Assembly: GCA_050998805.1 (NCBI GenBank)
Contig: JBPCPV010000027.1
Span: 1-64,000, forward strand
Length of the DNA stretch: 64,000 bases
Direction of reading: 5' to 3'
Origin: JAICKM01 sp050998805
Lineage (GTDB): Bacteria > Chloroflexota > Chloroflexia > QHBQ01 > JAICKM01
The position numbers and the translations under genes were made by a program. Under the pieces are notes generated by a model, which was not told the origin of the DNA, searched no databases, and saw only the letters and a program-made list of their open reading frames with translations. Positions 9,378 through 18,372 of the stretch are shown piece by piece (positions within the stretch are counted from its first letter, which is position 1; every line of letters starts with the position of its first letter).

Positions 9378-9383
9378 TATAAT
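9378..9383 (+). promoter_or_regulatory. -10 box of a leaderless promoter for the acetyltransferase gene
   Basis: TATAAT at 9378-9383 puts the transcription start at 9390, exactly the A of the second in-frame ATG. No clear -35 box or ribosome binding site is present. Confidence 0.65.
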
Positions 9384-9389
9384 ATGCAT

Positions 9390-10091
9390 ATGATCTACAG
9401 TGACCTGGAACTGGCCCAGCTGCATGTCGCTACGCTCTTCGTGCATGACAGCCGCGGCGGGTTGCTGCGCGTCAATGAGCCGGACCCCGACGCCCCGGTC
9501 CCACGCTTCTTCCTGGCCCGCACTCGGGCCGGCAATCTCTGGCGCACCCGTTACGATCTGCCGGACTACCTCGCCGCCGAGCTTGAACGGCTCGCCACTG
9601 GGGAGCCGGTCGGCGGGGATCTAGATACCCCGCCCTATCATGTGGCGGAGTATACAGCTTTGTTGCAGCAGCACGCTCCCTTGCACAATACAGATGCCGG
9701 CCCCGCTTACTCCCTGCCGGAACGTGATCCGCCTACCGGCACGGTGACCATCACGCCGGCTAACGAGACCCTGCTACAAGTCCATTACTCCTACACCCTC
9801 AGCAGGCGCGCCGAGCGTGCGCCGGTTGTCGTGCATGTTGCGGACGAGGTGGCCGTGGCGGTTTGCTTCTCCGCGCGGATCACGGCGCAAGCTGCCGAGG
9901 CTGGGGTCCACACGGTTGAGATCTATCGAGGGCACGGCTATGCGGCCGATACGGTGCTTGGATGGGCAGCCGCCATCCGCGCCATGGGCCGGTTGCCGCT
10001 CTACAGCACGTCATGGGCGAACACGGCATCGCAGGCGGTAGCGCGCAAGCTCGGGGCCGTGCAGTATGCTGGGACGTTCAGCGTGACCTAA
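9390..10091 (+). CDS. GNAT-family N-acetyltransferase
   Basis: This product of about 233 residues ends in a GNAT fold. An N-terminal region of about 130 residues precedes it, then VADEVAVAVCFSARITAQAAEAGVHTVEIYRGHGYAADTVLGWAAAIRAMG in which the short R-G-x-G-Y/A acetyl-CoA pyrophosphate loop (RGHGYA) is visible, followed by STSWANTASQAVARKLG, typical of the last helix and strand of FR47-like acetyltransferases. It would transfer an acetyl group from acetyl-CoA to an unknown amine. The ATG at 9390 is chosen because a TATAAT box places the transcription start exactly there; an in-frame ATG at 9384 is the alternative. The longer frame starting at 9273 would begin upstream of the promoter and is rejected. 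Confidence 0.8.
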   Translation: MIYSDLELAQLHVATLFVHDSRGGLLRVNEPDPDAPVPRFFLARTRAGNLWRTRYDLPDYLAAELERLATGEPVGGDLDTPPYHVAEYTALLQQHAPLHNTDAGPAYSLPERDPPTGTVTITPANETLLQVHYSYTLSRRAERAPVVVHVADEVAVAVCFSARITAQAAEAGVHTVEIYRGHGYAADTVLGWAAAIRAMGRLPLYSTSWANTASQAVARKLGAVQYAGTFSVT

Positions 10092-10135
10092 TACGTCACG
10101 ACCGGTCCCTGACGGCGACGGCCATAGGAGACTTG

Positions 10136-10681
10136 ATGAATACGCCAACTTTGGTGATCTTCGGGATTGTGCTGCTGTTCCTGATTTTCCGACGGGCGCG
10201 GAGCCTGATCATCCGGCAGAAGGTGCGCCCGACTTGGCTCGGCGTGCGGCTGGGGATATTCGCGGTATTGGGTGCGCTCGTGCTGCTGTTCGCGATGACC
10301 GACTCACTGCTGCTGGCGGGGGCGGGCGCCGGGCTGGCAGTTGGTATCGGCGTGGCCTGGGTCGGCTGGCGGCTCACCATATTTGAGCAGATGCCGGATG
10401 GCCTCTATTATACGCCCAACAAGTATGTCGGCCTCGGCGTGTTCGCGGTGTTCCTGATCCGGCTCATCTACCGGATCGCCGTGACCGTACCACTCTCGGG
10501 GACACCAGTCGTCCCTCCTTCTGGGGTGACCACCAATCCGTTTGCCGCGTACAGCAGCGATCCGCTGACCACAGGAGCCTACTTCCTCGTGATCGGCTAC
10601 TATGTCTGCTATTATGCGGCTCTGCTCTGGCGCGCCCGGCAAGGGGCGGCCTCACCTGGACAAGGCGATCTCTACGGGTGA
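10136..10681 (+). CDS. Small multi-pass membrane protein, DUF1453/CcdC-like
   Basis: This 181-residue protein has five or so hydrophobic segments: one at the N-terminus, two close together around residues 38-75, one near 100-120 and one near 150-170. The segment DGLYYTPNKYVGLGVFAVFLIRLIYRI resembles the CcdC/DUF1453 family of uncharacterised membrane proteins, which I call only tentatively. The ATG at 10136 follows a GGAGA ribosome binding site; the longer frame from 9962 overlaps the acetyltransferase gene. The gene lies 44 nt after the acetyltransferase gene and may be cotranscribed. Its last 10 bp overlap the end of the convergent eCIS operon. Confidence 0.65.
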   Translation: MNTPTLVIFGIVLLFLIFRRARSLIIRQKVRPTWLGVRLGIFAVLGALVLLFAMTDSLLLAGAGAGLAVGIGVAWVGWRLTIFEQMPDGLYYTPNKYVGLGVFAVFLIRLIYRIAVTVPLSGTPVVPPSGVTTNPFAAYSSDPLTTGAYFLVIGYYVCYYAALLWRARQGAASPGQGDLYG

Positions 10682-12102
10682 CCTGCCGACTGGCTTTGCT
10701 TCTCCGGCGGCGGCGATAGCGTGATGGCCCAGCTCCAGCGTAACTCAATCACCTTATTGTCGGCATTGTCGGCAAGGACGAGCGCAAGCGGTGCGTAATG
10801 GTGCGTCACCCCGTGGGGAGGCATCGGCTTGTCGGGCGCGCCGGGCCAGTCTACGTCGCCGGTCGCGGTGCGGGCGGGGATCATCCAGTAGTCGCCCGCG
10901 CGGTACTGGTGCTTGGGCTGCTTGGCCGTATCCGAGGTGGTTGAGGTGAAGTGGATCTGCACCCCGTCTTCGAGGTCTAGCCACTTGTCCTCTTCGAGCG
11001 CCACCGCGCCACGGCGCGTCGGATCGTTACCCTTGGCTAGATCGCCTTTCTGGTCCCAGCGGCGGAGCATGGGATGCTTTGCCTGGTCCTTGCCGGCATC
11101 CGGCGTGCCGATCAGTGTTACGAGGCGGTTCACCGGGTCTATGTCCTGCACCAGGAAGAGTTTCGACCCGCCGGTGTTGGGATTGCCGCGCAGGAGATCG
11201 TCGTCAACGACCTCCACCCAGTCGCCGATCTCGACTCCGAGCCGTACATCTTGCGGCCAACTATCGAGCGTCACCTCGGCACCGGTCAGCGACAGGATCG
11301 GGGCCACAACCGAGGCATTGTCGCGGGACCACTTGAATGTAGCCGAGTTCGCCGAGACGCCGGCCTCGCCCTCGTTATGGATCTCGACCCTATATAGTTG
11401 GTTCTCTGCTCCTCTGTATTGGGCTGTAGGTGATATGACGCATGGATCTTCGAGGGCGGAGTCGAAGACCTCTTTTGCCTGTGCGGAAAGCAGACCTCGG
11501 TTATCCGGCTGCCAATCCTGTACACGCTGCGCCCAGCCTTTATACACGGCTTCTCGCGTCTCAGCTCTGTCCGGCGCAGTGATGCGTACCTGCTGCATCA
11601 CCCTGGCGCGGGCTGCGGTGTCTGCCCCGCCGAGCGCGATCTCGCGGATGCCGGGGTCTTCGACCGACGTCACCAGCCTCTCCCAGACATCGAGATAGAC
11701 CAGGTATGGCGGCTTGTTGGCCTTACTCATATCGGCGCTCACAAGGTCGGTCTGGGCGGAATAGAGCAGGTCGGCTTCGTTTTCGCAGAGTATGCCGTCA
11801 ACGTAGTAGTTGCCTTTACCGATCAGCAGATCGCCAGCTGCGACAGTGGGACCACTCTTCGCCTGTGGCGGCTTGAGGCGGGCGCTGATCGTCGTCGGGT
11901 CGGCGACGATCTCGAAGCCGCAGTTGTCCACGGGCCCGGCATATGGGCCGATGAGGTCCGCCGCCAGGGTTTGCAGATAGTGGAGCAGGATCGCGGTCTG
12001 CTCGTTCGCGTCGGCGTCGAGGGGCACGCGCCCCTGTTGGATCAGAACCCGGCTGAAATGCTTAGTCGGGTCGAATGTGTCTCTTGTGAAATCGCCTTCC
12101 AT
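10672..12102 (-). CDS. DUF6519 protein, last gene of the eCIS locus
   Basis: This 476-residue protein starts MEGDFTRDTFDPTKHFSRV followed by LIQQGRVPLDADANEQTA, the diagnostic opening of the DUF6519 family, whose members often sit at the end of contractile-injection-system baseplate operons. The rest is rich in beta-strand-like and Trp/Asp-containing segments (FKWSRDNASVVAPI, YRAGDYWMIPART) that suggest a carbohydrate- or structure-binding extracellular part, perhaps a fibre or tip-decoration protein. That role is an inference. The start has an AGGAG ribosome binding site. It is 19 nt from the gpI-like gene. No clear tail-fibre gene is present elsewhere in the locus, so this protein or the gpI-like one may supply receptor contact. 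Confidence 0.75.
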   Translation of the reverse strand: MEGDFTRDTFDPTKHFSRVLIQQGRVPLDADANEQTAILLHYLQTLAADLIGPYAGPVDNCGFEIVADPTTISARLKPPQAKSGPTVAAGDLLIGKGNYYVDGILCENEADLLYSAQTDLVSADMSKANKPPYLVYLDVWERLVTSVEDPGIREIALGGADTAARARVMQQVRITAPDRAETREAVYKGWAQRVQDWQPDNRGLLSAQAKEVFDSALEDPCVISPTAQYRGAENQLYRVEIHNEGEAGVSANSATFKWSRDNASVVAPILSLTGAEVTLDSWPQDVRLGVEIGDWVEVVDDDLLRGNPNTGGSKLFLVQDIDPVNRLVTLIGTPDAGKDQAKHPMLRRWDQKGDLAKGNDPTRRGAVALEEDKWLDLEDGVQIHFTSTTSDTAKQPKHQYRAGDYWMIPARTATGDVDWPGAPDKPMPPHGVTHHYAPLALVLADNADNKVIELRWSWAITLSPPPEKQSQSAGHP

Positions 12103-12121
12103 AGTGCTGTCTCCTGACTAA

Positions 12122-14377
12122 CTAATCCACAAAAACGATGTCGGCATCTACCCCGGCGGGTGTATATTCGGCGAGCCGGGCGCGTAGGTTGGCCTCGCGC
12201 TGGGCATCGAAGAGGTCATGGAACACGCCCATCTCGGACTCGTCGTCGGCACCTCTCTTGATCTCATCGGCGCACGAGTCGGCGAGGCGGCAGTAGTCGG
12301 CGGTGCCGTAGCGCATACTGCTGAACTGGGGGCGGACGCGCAGTTCGGCCTGTGCCTTAGCGTCTGCGTCGAGGCCGGTAGTCGCCCCGTCCGGCTGGCA
12401 GTGGTAGCGATTCGGCGTGCGGGAGCCGGGCGGGACGTAGCAGAACCGCATACAGCCTTCGCGCCGGTGGGCGACTTGAACGTTGCCCGAAAAGATGGAG
12501 TTCTCGGCCAGCTCAATCGCGTGCGCGCCGAGTGCGCCGAAGACGGTGCTACGCAGGATCGTGAGGTAGACCGGGGCGATGAGGCGTTCGGGCATACTCA
12601 GCGCCTCGATCTCGGGCGAAGTCGAGTCAAGGACGCTGTCGCTGATCGATATGTGCAGCGGCTCGGCCTTGAAGCGGTCCTGGTTGACCTCGATGGAGCC
12701 GATGATGCTGTGCTCAACCACGATCCGCGCCGTCGTGTCTATCAGTTCTAGGCTCGGTTCGTCCTCGTTCAGCGGCTCGCAGTCGTCGCGAAGGCCCCAG
12801 CCGGGCACGAGCGTCGAGTGGCGGATCGTCACCTCGGCCAGGGGGCCACGGACTTCGAGGCCGCGCCCCCAGACCAGCACGCCGTTGAGCGTGAAGCGGG
12901 CGAGCCGTTCGAGTTCGCCCTCCGGAGCATTGCCGATGATGCAGAGGGCATCGGGCCGTGATTCGTCGCGGTCGAGGAGGCGTATCACGGGGCGGCAGCC
13001 CTGGGCGGCCCTGATCTCCAGCCTCTGGCCCACATCAAGGTTGATTTCGAGCTGCTCAACGTAGACCCCGCTGTCGGTGATCTCGATGATCGCCGCGTCG
13101 GGGTGGTCCTGACGCCAAAGGGCAATCGCTTCGGCGATACGGCCGTATTCGGCCCTGCCGGTTTCGCCCACACGGTAACGGGTCTCCGGCCCTTCGGCCC
13201 TGGCGGGCTTTTCGGCTCGCCGGGCGCGGCGCTCGCGGCGGCCGGTCTCCTCCAACTGGGGTGGAGGAGGCGGTTCAGCGGCCGGCGTTGACGGCACCGG
13301 GTATATCTTGCGGCCAGGGGGCGTGGTGAGCAACCGCTCATACTCGCCGCCGCCGATGTCGTCGCCGCGGCCGTAGTAGTGCGAAGTCCAGACACCGGTT
13401 TTCGGCAGGGCGCGTGGTGAGAAGACGATCCTCCCAAGCTCGGGGTCCACAGCCACCTGTTGCCCCTGCGGGCGATATGCCCAGCCGCTCAGGTCGGCAG
13501 GCACGATCTCCAAGATCGGCACCGGGTGCTCGCGGTCGTCGCGCCAGATAGTCAGGCTCTTGCCGGGGCCGTAGTAGTCCTCGGTGCGGTCATCGAAGGC
13601 GCGACGGCGGATCGGCGTCGGCACGTTCATTTCGTCGGCGATATGCGTCGGCTCAGGCTCGGCCACGGTTTTCGTGAACAGTTGGGTGTCGTTGCCGAGG
13701 GGGCTGAACGTGTAGTGGTGCCGCGCGCGGTCCACGCACTCCGCGGGGGAGTGGGTGAGCGGATAGGCTTTCAGCCGCCAGACGAAAAGCGCGACACCCG
13801 CGATGCTGTAACGGCCCGGCGTCCGGTGCGAACCGGAGCGCCGGATGTCGGCGGTGCGAGGAAGATCGTCGAACGGGGTGCCGAGCTGGTCCAGGCGCTC
13901 TCCGCCACGGATGTCCACGCTGCCCCCGCGCAGCCGGCGCGTGTTTGCTGACGCAGAGGCGGCCAGCATGGGGTAGAACTCGACGGAGCGCGACGGCCAG
14001 CCGGCAACGTCCATAGCAAGCTGCTCGAGCAGGGCGAGTGTGCCCTTGCGCCTGCGGTAGCGGATCGTATCGGCGACCTCTCGGCGGGGGATCAGGATCT
14101 TGTTGCGGCGGCGCTCCTCGGTAGTCGCAACGCCGCCCGGCTCTCCGGCCTCGTGGATCTGGCGGTAGCCGATCAGGTCGGCGATATAGGGCACGACCCA
14201 ATCCTGGCAGGTCTCGATGAACCAGTTTTCGTAGATCTGGGCTATATCTGCCTCAACGATGTCAACCTGCTCGGCGATCACACGCAGCAGGGCGCGCAAC
14301 GGCTCGCCGGCCTCGTGGTCGCGTATCCTATAGACCGCGGGAAGCAGGTCGTAGAGATGGTCGGGAGAAGTCGTCAT
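12122..14377 (-). CDS. eCIS tail protein, gpI-like N-terminus with long C-terminal extension
   Basis: This protein has 751 residues. Residues about 1-130 (YDLLPAVYRIRDHEAG, VVPYIADLIGYRQIHEAG, RRREVADTIRYRRRKGTLALLEQLA-type helices) match the phage P2 gpI/tail protein I domain that links the baseplate to fibres. A charged Pro/Arg/Glu-rich linker lies near residues 365-400. The C-terminal 330 residues read as a repetitive beta structure (LTILRSTVFGALGAHAIELAENSIFSGNVQVAHR), suggesting a beta-helix. Its ATG overlaps the stop of the preceding gene by 4 nt, so translation is coupled. It occupies the Afp12/Pvc12 position. P2 gpI is much shorter (about 180 residues), so the fusion of a beta-helical part is notable. 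Confidence 0.75.
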   Translation of the reverse strand: MTTSPDHLYDLLPAVYRIRDHEAGEPLRALLRVIAEQVDIVEADIAQIYENWFIETCQDWVVPYIADLIGYRQIHEAGEPGGVATTEERRRNKILIPRREVADTIRYRRRKGTLALLEQLAMDVAGWPSRSVEFYPMLAASASANTRRLRGGSVDIRGGERLDQLGTPFDDLPRTADIRRSGSHRTPGRYSIAGVALFVWRLKAYPLTHSPAECVDRARHHYTFSPLGNDTQLFTKTVAEPEPTHIADEMNVPTPIRRRAFDDRTEDYYGPGKSLTIWRDDREHPVPILEIVPADLSGWAYRPQGQQVAVDPELGRIVFSPRALPKTGVWTSHYYGRGDDIGGGEYERLLTTPPGRKIYPVPSTPAAEPPPPPQLEETGRRERRARRAEKPARAEGPETRYRVGETGRAEYGRIAEAIALWRQDHPDAAIIEITDSGVYVEQLEINLDVGQRLEIRAAQGCRPVIRLLDRDESRPDALCIIGNAPEGELERLARFTLNGVLVWGRGLEVRGPLAEVTIRHSTLVPGWGLRDDCEPLNEDEPSLELIDTTARIVVEHSIIGSIEVNQDRFKAEPLHISISDSVLDSTSPEIEALSMPERLIAPVYLTILRSTVFGALGAHAIELAENSIFSGNVQVAHRREGCMRFCYVPPGSRTPNRYHCQPDGATTGLDADAKAQAELRVRPQFSSMRYGTADYCRLADSCADEIKRGADDESEMGVFHDLFDAQREANLRARLAEYTPAGVDADIVFVD

Positions 14378-17300
14378 GCGGGCAGCTCCTTGAGTATCAG
14401 AGTGTCGGGGACGGCCGGGGTCAGGTAGGCGAGTTGAGCGGGGCTGACCGCGCCGCCCTTGCGGGCAGCTTTGGTGAGATTGACCACGATGCGGGGCTTC
14501 GGCTCGTGCTTTTCCAGCTTCGCGCCGAGGTCGGCGAGGTCGGTGAGGGAGATGGTTTCGGCCACGGAGTCGAGGATGTCGAGGACGACGTAGGCCACAC
14601 CCTCCACCGCCTGGATCGCACTGATCACTTCGCTCTCGAAAACAGATTGGCCGAGGTCACGGTTGTCGAAACTGAACCTGTTGAGGAGCATTTCCCGGAT
14701 CTTCGGCTCGACCTTCTCCCATAGGTAGTCGGGGAGCACACGCACACGGGCGCTGATCAGCAAGAGCATCAGCTCGCGGACGGCGAGCATGATCGGCTGG
14801 GCGGGGTCGCCGGACTGCCGGAGTGCGATGCCGAGGTTGCGATAGAGGTCGGAGTTCCGGTCTATGGGGATGTCTTCGGCACCGGCGATGGTCAGATGCA
14901 CAACCTGCCGGTGGCCGTCGGAGAGGCGGGCAGCGTAAGCCTTGCCGATGCCGGCGAAGGTGCGGGCAAAGTCTTCGTAGTCCCGGACCGAGATCAGGCG
15001 ATCCAGCGCGGTGATGCCGAGCGGGGTGTTGCGGCGCGCCTGCTCCGGCCCTTCCTTGTCGGCTCCGCCGGTGGCCGCCAACGGGTTGACTACGCTCTTC
15101 ACGCCGAGTGGGCGGGTCGCCAGCAGGCTGATCTGACCCGCGCCGACATTGCCGGGTTTGCCGATCCCGGTGCGATATGTGGCTTTGACGTTCTCCTGGC
15201 CGGTGGGCAGGCGCGCTCCCCTCTGCCCGTTGCCGAAGATCACCGAGGTCTTGGCGTCGTCGTCGGTCCTAGTCACGAAACCCCGGTCGGTGGGGCCTAG
15301 AGTGTCCAGGCCGGCGACCTCGTGGCGCAGGATGTCGTTGACGTAGACCTTGAGTGTGCTCGCCGAGCCGGAGGCCGTCGGTGCCGAGAGATGCGTGAGC
15401 GGCGACTGGCGGAGGGCGAAGGTCTGGAACGGCTTGCCGGCGTCGCCGCTGCCCAGCACCTCTCCGGCTCGTGTCTCGCCGTGGGTCGCAGCGACCACGT
15501 TGCCGTAGACGATAACCGTGTCTCGCTTGTAGTGATAGGCCAGTCCGGGGCCGGCAAGTTGGATCGTCGTATGCGTCTTGTCGCCGGGCAGTGTCGTCTC
15601 TCCGCTCGTCAAGATCGTGACGGCGCTCTGGTCAACGCCCGCCAGCATCACAAGCTCACTGGCTGTGACGCCGCTCGGCCCCGGCGGGGTGGTTAGGTCG
15701 GTACGCTCGCCACTGACGATCAGCCAGCGACCCGGCTGCAACTCTTTGTAGAGGCCGTCGAGTTCGAGCTTTTTGCCGCCGACCGATTCTTTGATCGGGT
15801 CGATCGGCTCCCACGCCAGGTCAAGGGCCTCGTTCCCCGCGTAGACCACGGCGCTCCGCATGGCGGAGAGCTGCAAGTCGTCGTCGCCCACCAGCTCCCG
15901 GTCAAGCGTCAGCTCCGTGACCTTTGTGTTGAGGCCGTAATCGGTACGGGACAAGGTGCGCGTCGCCTTCACGGTGTAGGCTTTCGGCATGGGTGCCGCC
16001 GCCTGCACTGCGGGGGTGGGGCCGCGCACCGCGATATTGGGGGCCGCCGGTGGTGAAGTGGGAGGCGTTGGCCCCTTCAGATCGGGCGCATCGATCAGCA
16101 CGATGCTGCCGGGGGTGATCTGGTCGTATTGGGCGTCAAGCGCCAGGACATTGCGCCGCCCGTCGGGTGCCGGAAGCGGAGATTCGATTGAGGCGAGGAA
16201 GAACCGGCCTGTCTGGGCGTCTTCTGTGGCGTCAACCGCAATCTTGTGGCCGCTGACCGGGTAGCGAAACGTCTGACCCCAACTGATCCGCTGCTGGAGC
16301 AGAGCGACCGACTTGGCGGTCAGCTCAATGTCGAGCGCGCTCGTGTTCTGCTCCTGTGTGAGGGCGGTCACCTCCTTCTGCTGGACCAATTTGAGGGCGA
16401 TCACCTCCGGCTGGATCACCTCCGTCTTCCGGACCAACTCAAATGTCACACCGGTGAATTGGCGGTTGGCGTTGTAGTTGATCGTCACCTTGACCTGCTG
16501 ATCGCCGACCGGCAGAGTAGTGACAGTCTGGTTCTTGTCGTCCGGCTGCGTTAGTGGGATCGCGATGCTCGCGGTCTGCGACGCGGTGCCCAGCTTGACG
16601 GTAATCGTGGCCTGGAGGACGAAGCTGGCGACGGAGGTTTCGGCTACACTTTCGGCGAGGCGCAGGCGGGATAGGCCGATGCCCCCGGAGCGGGCGAATG
16701 AGGCGAAGGAAAGGGAGACGCTGAACTCGAGCGCGCCGTAGAGCGGCCACTCCTCGGTGCCGGCCACTCCGCCCTTGCCGTCGTAGGCAGTCTTGAGCGG
16801 GGCGTTGTAGCCGAAAGGCGAGGCTTTTACGCGCATGGCCTGGAATGCATCGTGCGGCGGGGCGGGGGTCACCACAGCGTTCGCCCAGGCGAGATAGAGC
16901 CTCGATTTGAGTTCGGGTTTGAGCGCGACAAGTATCTGCGAGGCTATATCGGCCATTGCTTTCGAGACGACGGGCGCGGCTATTTTGCGGTCGAGATGCT
17001 GCGCGTTCGCGGGGTGGAGGGCAGGCGACTTGAGCAGCCCAGTTATTATCGAGGTAAGCGCGCCTTGCGCGGATCGCCGTGCAGGATGAGCCGTCGCTTT
17101 GGGCCGGGGCGAACTTTCGGGTTCGGGGGGCTGATGGTCCTCGGGGGGCGGCGCTTCGGATGACGGAGGCCCTTCGGAGGGCTGCTGGGCCTCGTTGGGA
17201 ACGGCGGTGGTCAGCTCTTCCAGCAGGCTGCCGAGCCAGGGTGCGACCGGCCCGCCACGCTCGACGGCGGTTTTATGCTCCTCACTCAGCCGCGACATGA

Positions 17301-18372
17301 TCCCCTTGGCCTGGCCGAGACTGTCTTCGGTGACACCTGGTTCGAGCGACTCGCGTAGCTCCTCGACATCGGCGAGCACCCGCTTGGCGCGTGGGCTGTT
17401 CTCCGGCACGCTGAAGTCGCCCAGCTTGCCGAAGCTGTCGGCTATAGCTCCTATCTGCTCTGCCGGCGACCTGGCCGGGACTATGTCGCGCACGGCAACG
17501 ACCGGCACGGGTATGTCGCCCGGCAGGGCCGACATACCCCAGGGACGAAGGGCGACCTGCGTGCGGTTCGCCGTTGCGTCGGGCGCGACCGCCTCGACAC
17601 GGGCGTATACCCAGGACGGGTTCTTCGGGCTGCCGGCCTGGTCCATGAGGAGCATGGCGTCATTCGGCTTGATGTTGGTCGTGAGGCCCTTTAGATAGAT
17701 GTTCTCGGTTGGAGGTTGTGCGCCGAGTTTGGGGCCGGATTTAGAGTCTGCGCGGAGCCGCCGGATGATGCGCTTGAGCGACTGCGGTCGGCTGAGGCGA
17801 ACCTGGAGGTTGTTCCAGGCGGCGCGGGCGTCGAGCGGCTGCCCGGTCTCGAAGGATTGGGGGAGCTGGCCGGGTCCGGGTAGGCTCTGCGCCCGGCTCG
17901 ACACCGGGATCAGCACATCGTTGTCTTTCTCCAGCGTATAGGCCAGGTAAACGCTCGCGGAGACTCCGGGGCGGAGCGTGTAGCCGACCAGCCGAGCGAG
18001 TTCGAGGATGGAGCGCCGCTCGACGGCGGTCCGCAGGTAGCCTTCGTTGGCGATGCGCTCTTGATAGAAGCTGAGTATGGAGGCGACGGTCGCCCAGGCG
18101 TCGAGCAGTGCTATCGAGGGGTCATCGGGCAGGCGGGTCGTCAGCCGGCGTAGCGGGTCGAGCGGTGGCTTACCGGAGCCGTCGGGGTCGTCCGAGGGCA
18201 GCGACATGCTCGCAAGGCGGGCGACCATCGTGGTCAGGAACTCGGCGTGGTTGCCGATGCGGTAGGAGAGCGCGGGCAGGCCGGGGCGGTTCGCCAAGTC
18301 GCGGGGCGTCAGCTTTTCGACGCCCTCGCAGCAACCGCAAGAGCTTGCGCTGGGCGAGGAGAATGGATTCAT
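14374..18372 (-). CDS. eCIS baseplate protein, gpJ/gp6-like (second copy)
   Basis: This 1332-residue protein belongs to the large putative baseplate assembly family (gpJ/T4 gp6; Afp11/Pvc11 in eCIS). The N-terminus carries a Cys pair (SCGCCEG) and then the family pattern LSYRIGNHAEFLTTMVARL, PDDPSIALLDAWATVASILSFYQERIANEGYL and LELARLVGYTLRPGVSASVYL. The C-terminal third has the typical EQARRNTPLGITALDRLISVRDYEDFARTFAGIGKA block. A Pro/Glu/Ser-rich insertion near residues 385-430 probably loops out. T4 gp6 forms the wedge ring that opens during contraction. The gene overlaps both neighbours by 4 nt. Part of the reading frame (17509-17539) is a copy of a dispersed palindrome. Confidence 0.85.
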   Translation of the reverse strand: MNPFSSPSASSCGCCEGVEKLTPRDLANRPGLPALSYRIGNHAEFLTTMVARLASMSLPSDDPDGSGKPPLDPLRRLTTRLPDDPSIALLDAWATVASILSFYQERIANEGYLRTAVERRSILELARLVGYTLRPGVSASVYLAYTLEKDNDVLIPVSSRAQSLPGPGQLPQSFETGQPLDARAAWNNLQVRLSRPQSLKRIIRRLRADSKSGPKLGAQPPTENIYLKGLTTNIKPNDAMLLMDQAGSPKNPSWVYARVEAVAPDATANRTQVALRPWGMSALPGDIPVPVVAVRDIVPARSPAEQIGAIADSFGKLGDFSVPENSPRAKRVLADVEELRESLEPGVTEDSLGQAKGIMSRLSEEHKTAVERGGPVAPWLGSLLEELTTAVPNEAQQPSEGPPSSEAPPPEDHQPPEPESSPRPKATAHPARRSAQGALTSIITGLLKSPALHPANAQHLDRKIAAPVVSKAMADIASQILVALKPELKSRLYLAWANAVVTPAPPHDAFQAMRVKASPFGYNAPLKTAYDGKGGVAGTEEWPLYGALEFSVSLSFASFARSGGIGLSRLRLAESVAETSVASFVLQATITVKLGTASQTASIAIPLTQPDDKNQTVTTLPVGDQQVKVTINYNANRQFTGVTFELVRKTEVIQPEVIALKLVQQKEVTALTQEQNTSALDIELTAKSVALLQQRISWGQTFRYPVSGHKIAVDATEDAQTGRFFLASIESPLPAPDGRRNVLALDAQYDQITPGSIVLIDAPDLKGPTPPTSPPAAPNIAVRGPTPAVQAAAPMPKAYTVKATRTLSRTDYGLNTKVTELTLDRELVGDDDLQLSAMRSAVVYAGNEALDLAWEPIDPIKESVGGKKLELDGLYKELQPGRWLIVSGERTDLTTPPGPSGVTASELVMLAGVDQSAVTILTSGETTLPGDKTHTTIQLAGPGLAYHYKRDTVIVYGNVVAATHGETRAGEVLGSGDAGKPFQTFALRQSPLTHLSAPTASGSASTLKVYVNDILRHEVAGLDTLGPTDRGFVTRTDDDAKTSVIFGNGQRGARLPTGQENVKATYRTGIGKPGNVGAGQISLLATRPLGVKSVVNPLAATGGADKEGPEQARRNTPLGITALDRLISVRDYEDFARTFAGIGKAYAARLSDGHRQVVHLTIAGAEDIPIDRNSDLYRNLGIALRQSGDPAQPIMLAVRELMLLLISARVRVLPDYLWEKVEPKIREMLLNRFSFDNRDLGQSVFESEVISAIQAVEGVAYVVLDILDSVAETISLTDLADLGAKLEKHEPKPRIVVNLTKAARKGGAVSPAQLAYLTPAVPDTLILKELPA
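17509..17539. repeat. Dispersed palindrome inside a baseplate gene, copy A
   Basis: The arms GGGTATGTCGCCC (17509-17521) and GGGCCGACATACCC (17526-17539) form a hairpin. The related copy at 19298-19328 lies in the neighbouring baseplate gene. Here it encodes part of WGMSALPGDIPVPV. Confidence 0.75.

Noticed and set aside
9123..9446. 107-codon minus-strand frame in the gap before the acetyltransferase gene
   Set aside because: Low-complexity Pro/Ser-rich translation of a G-rich stretch; it overlaps the acetyltransferase start and has no ribosome binding site.
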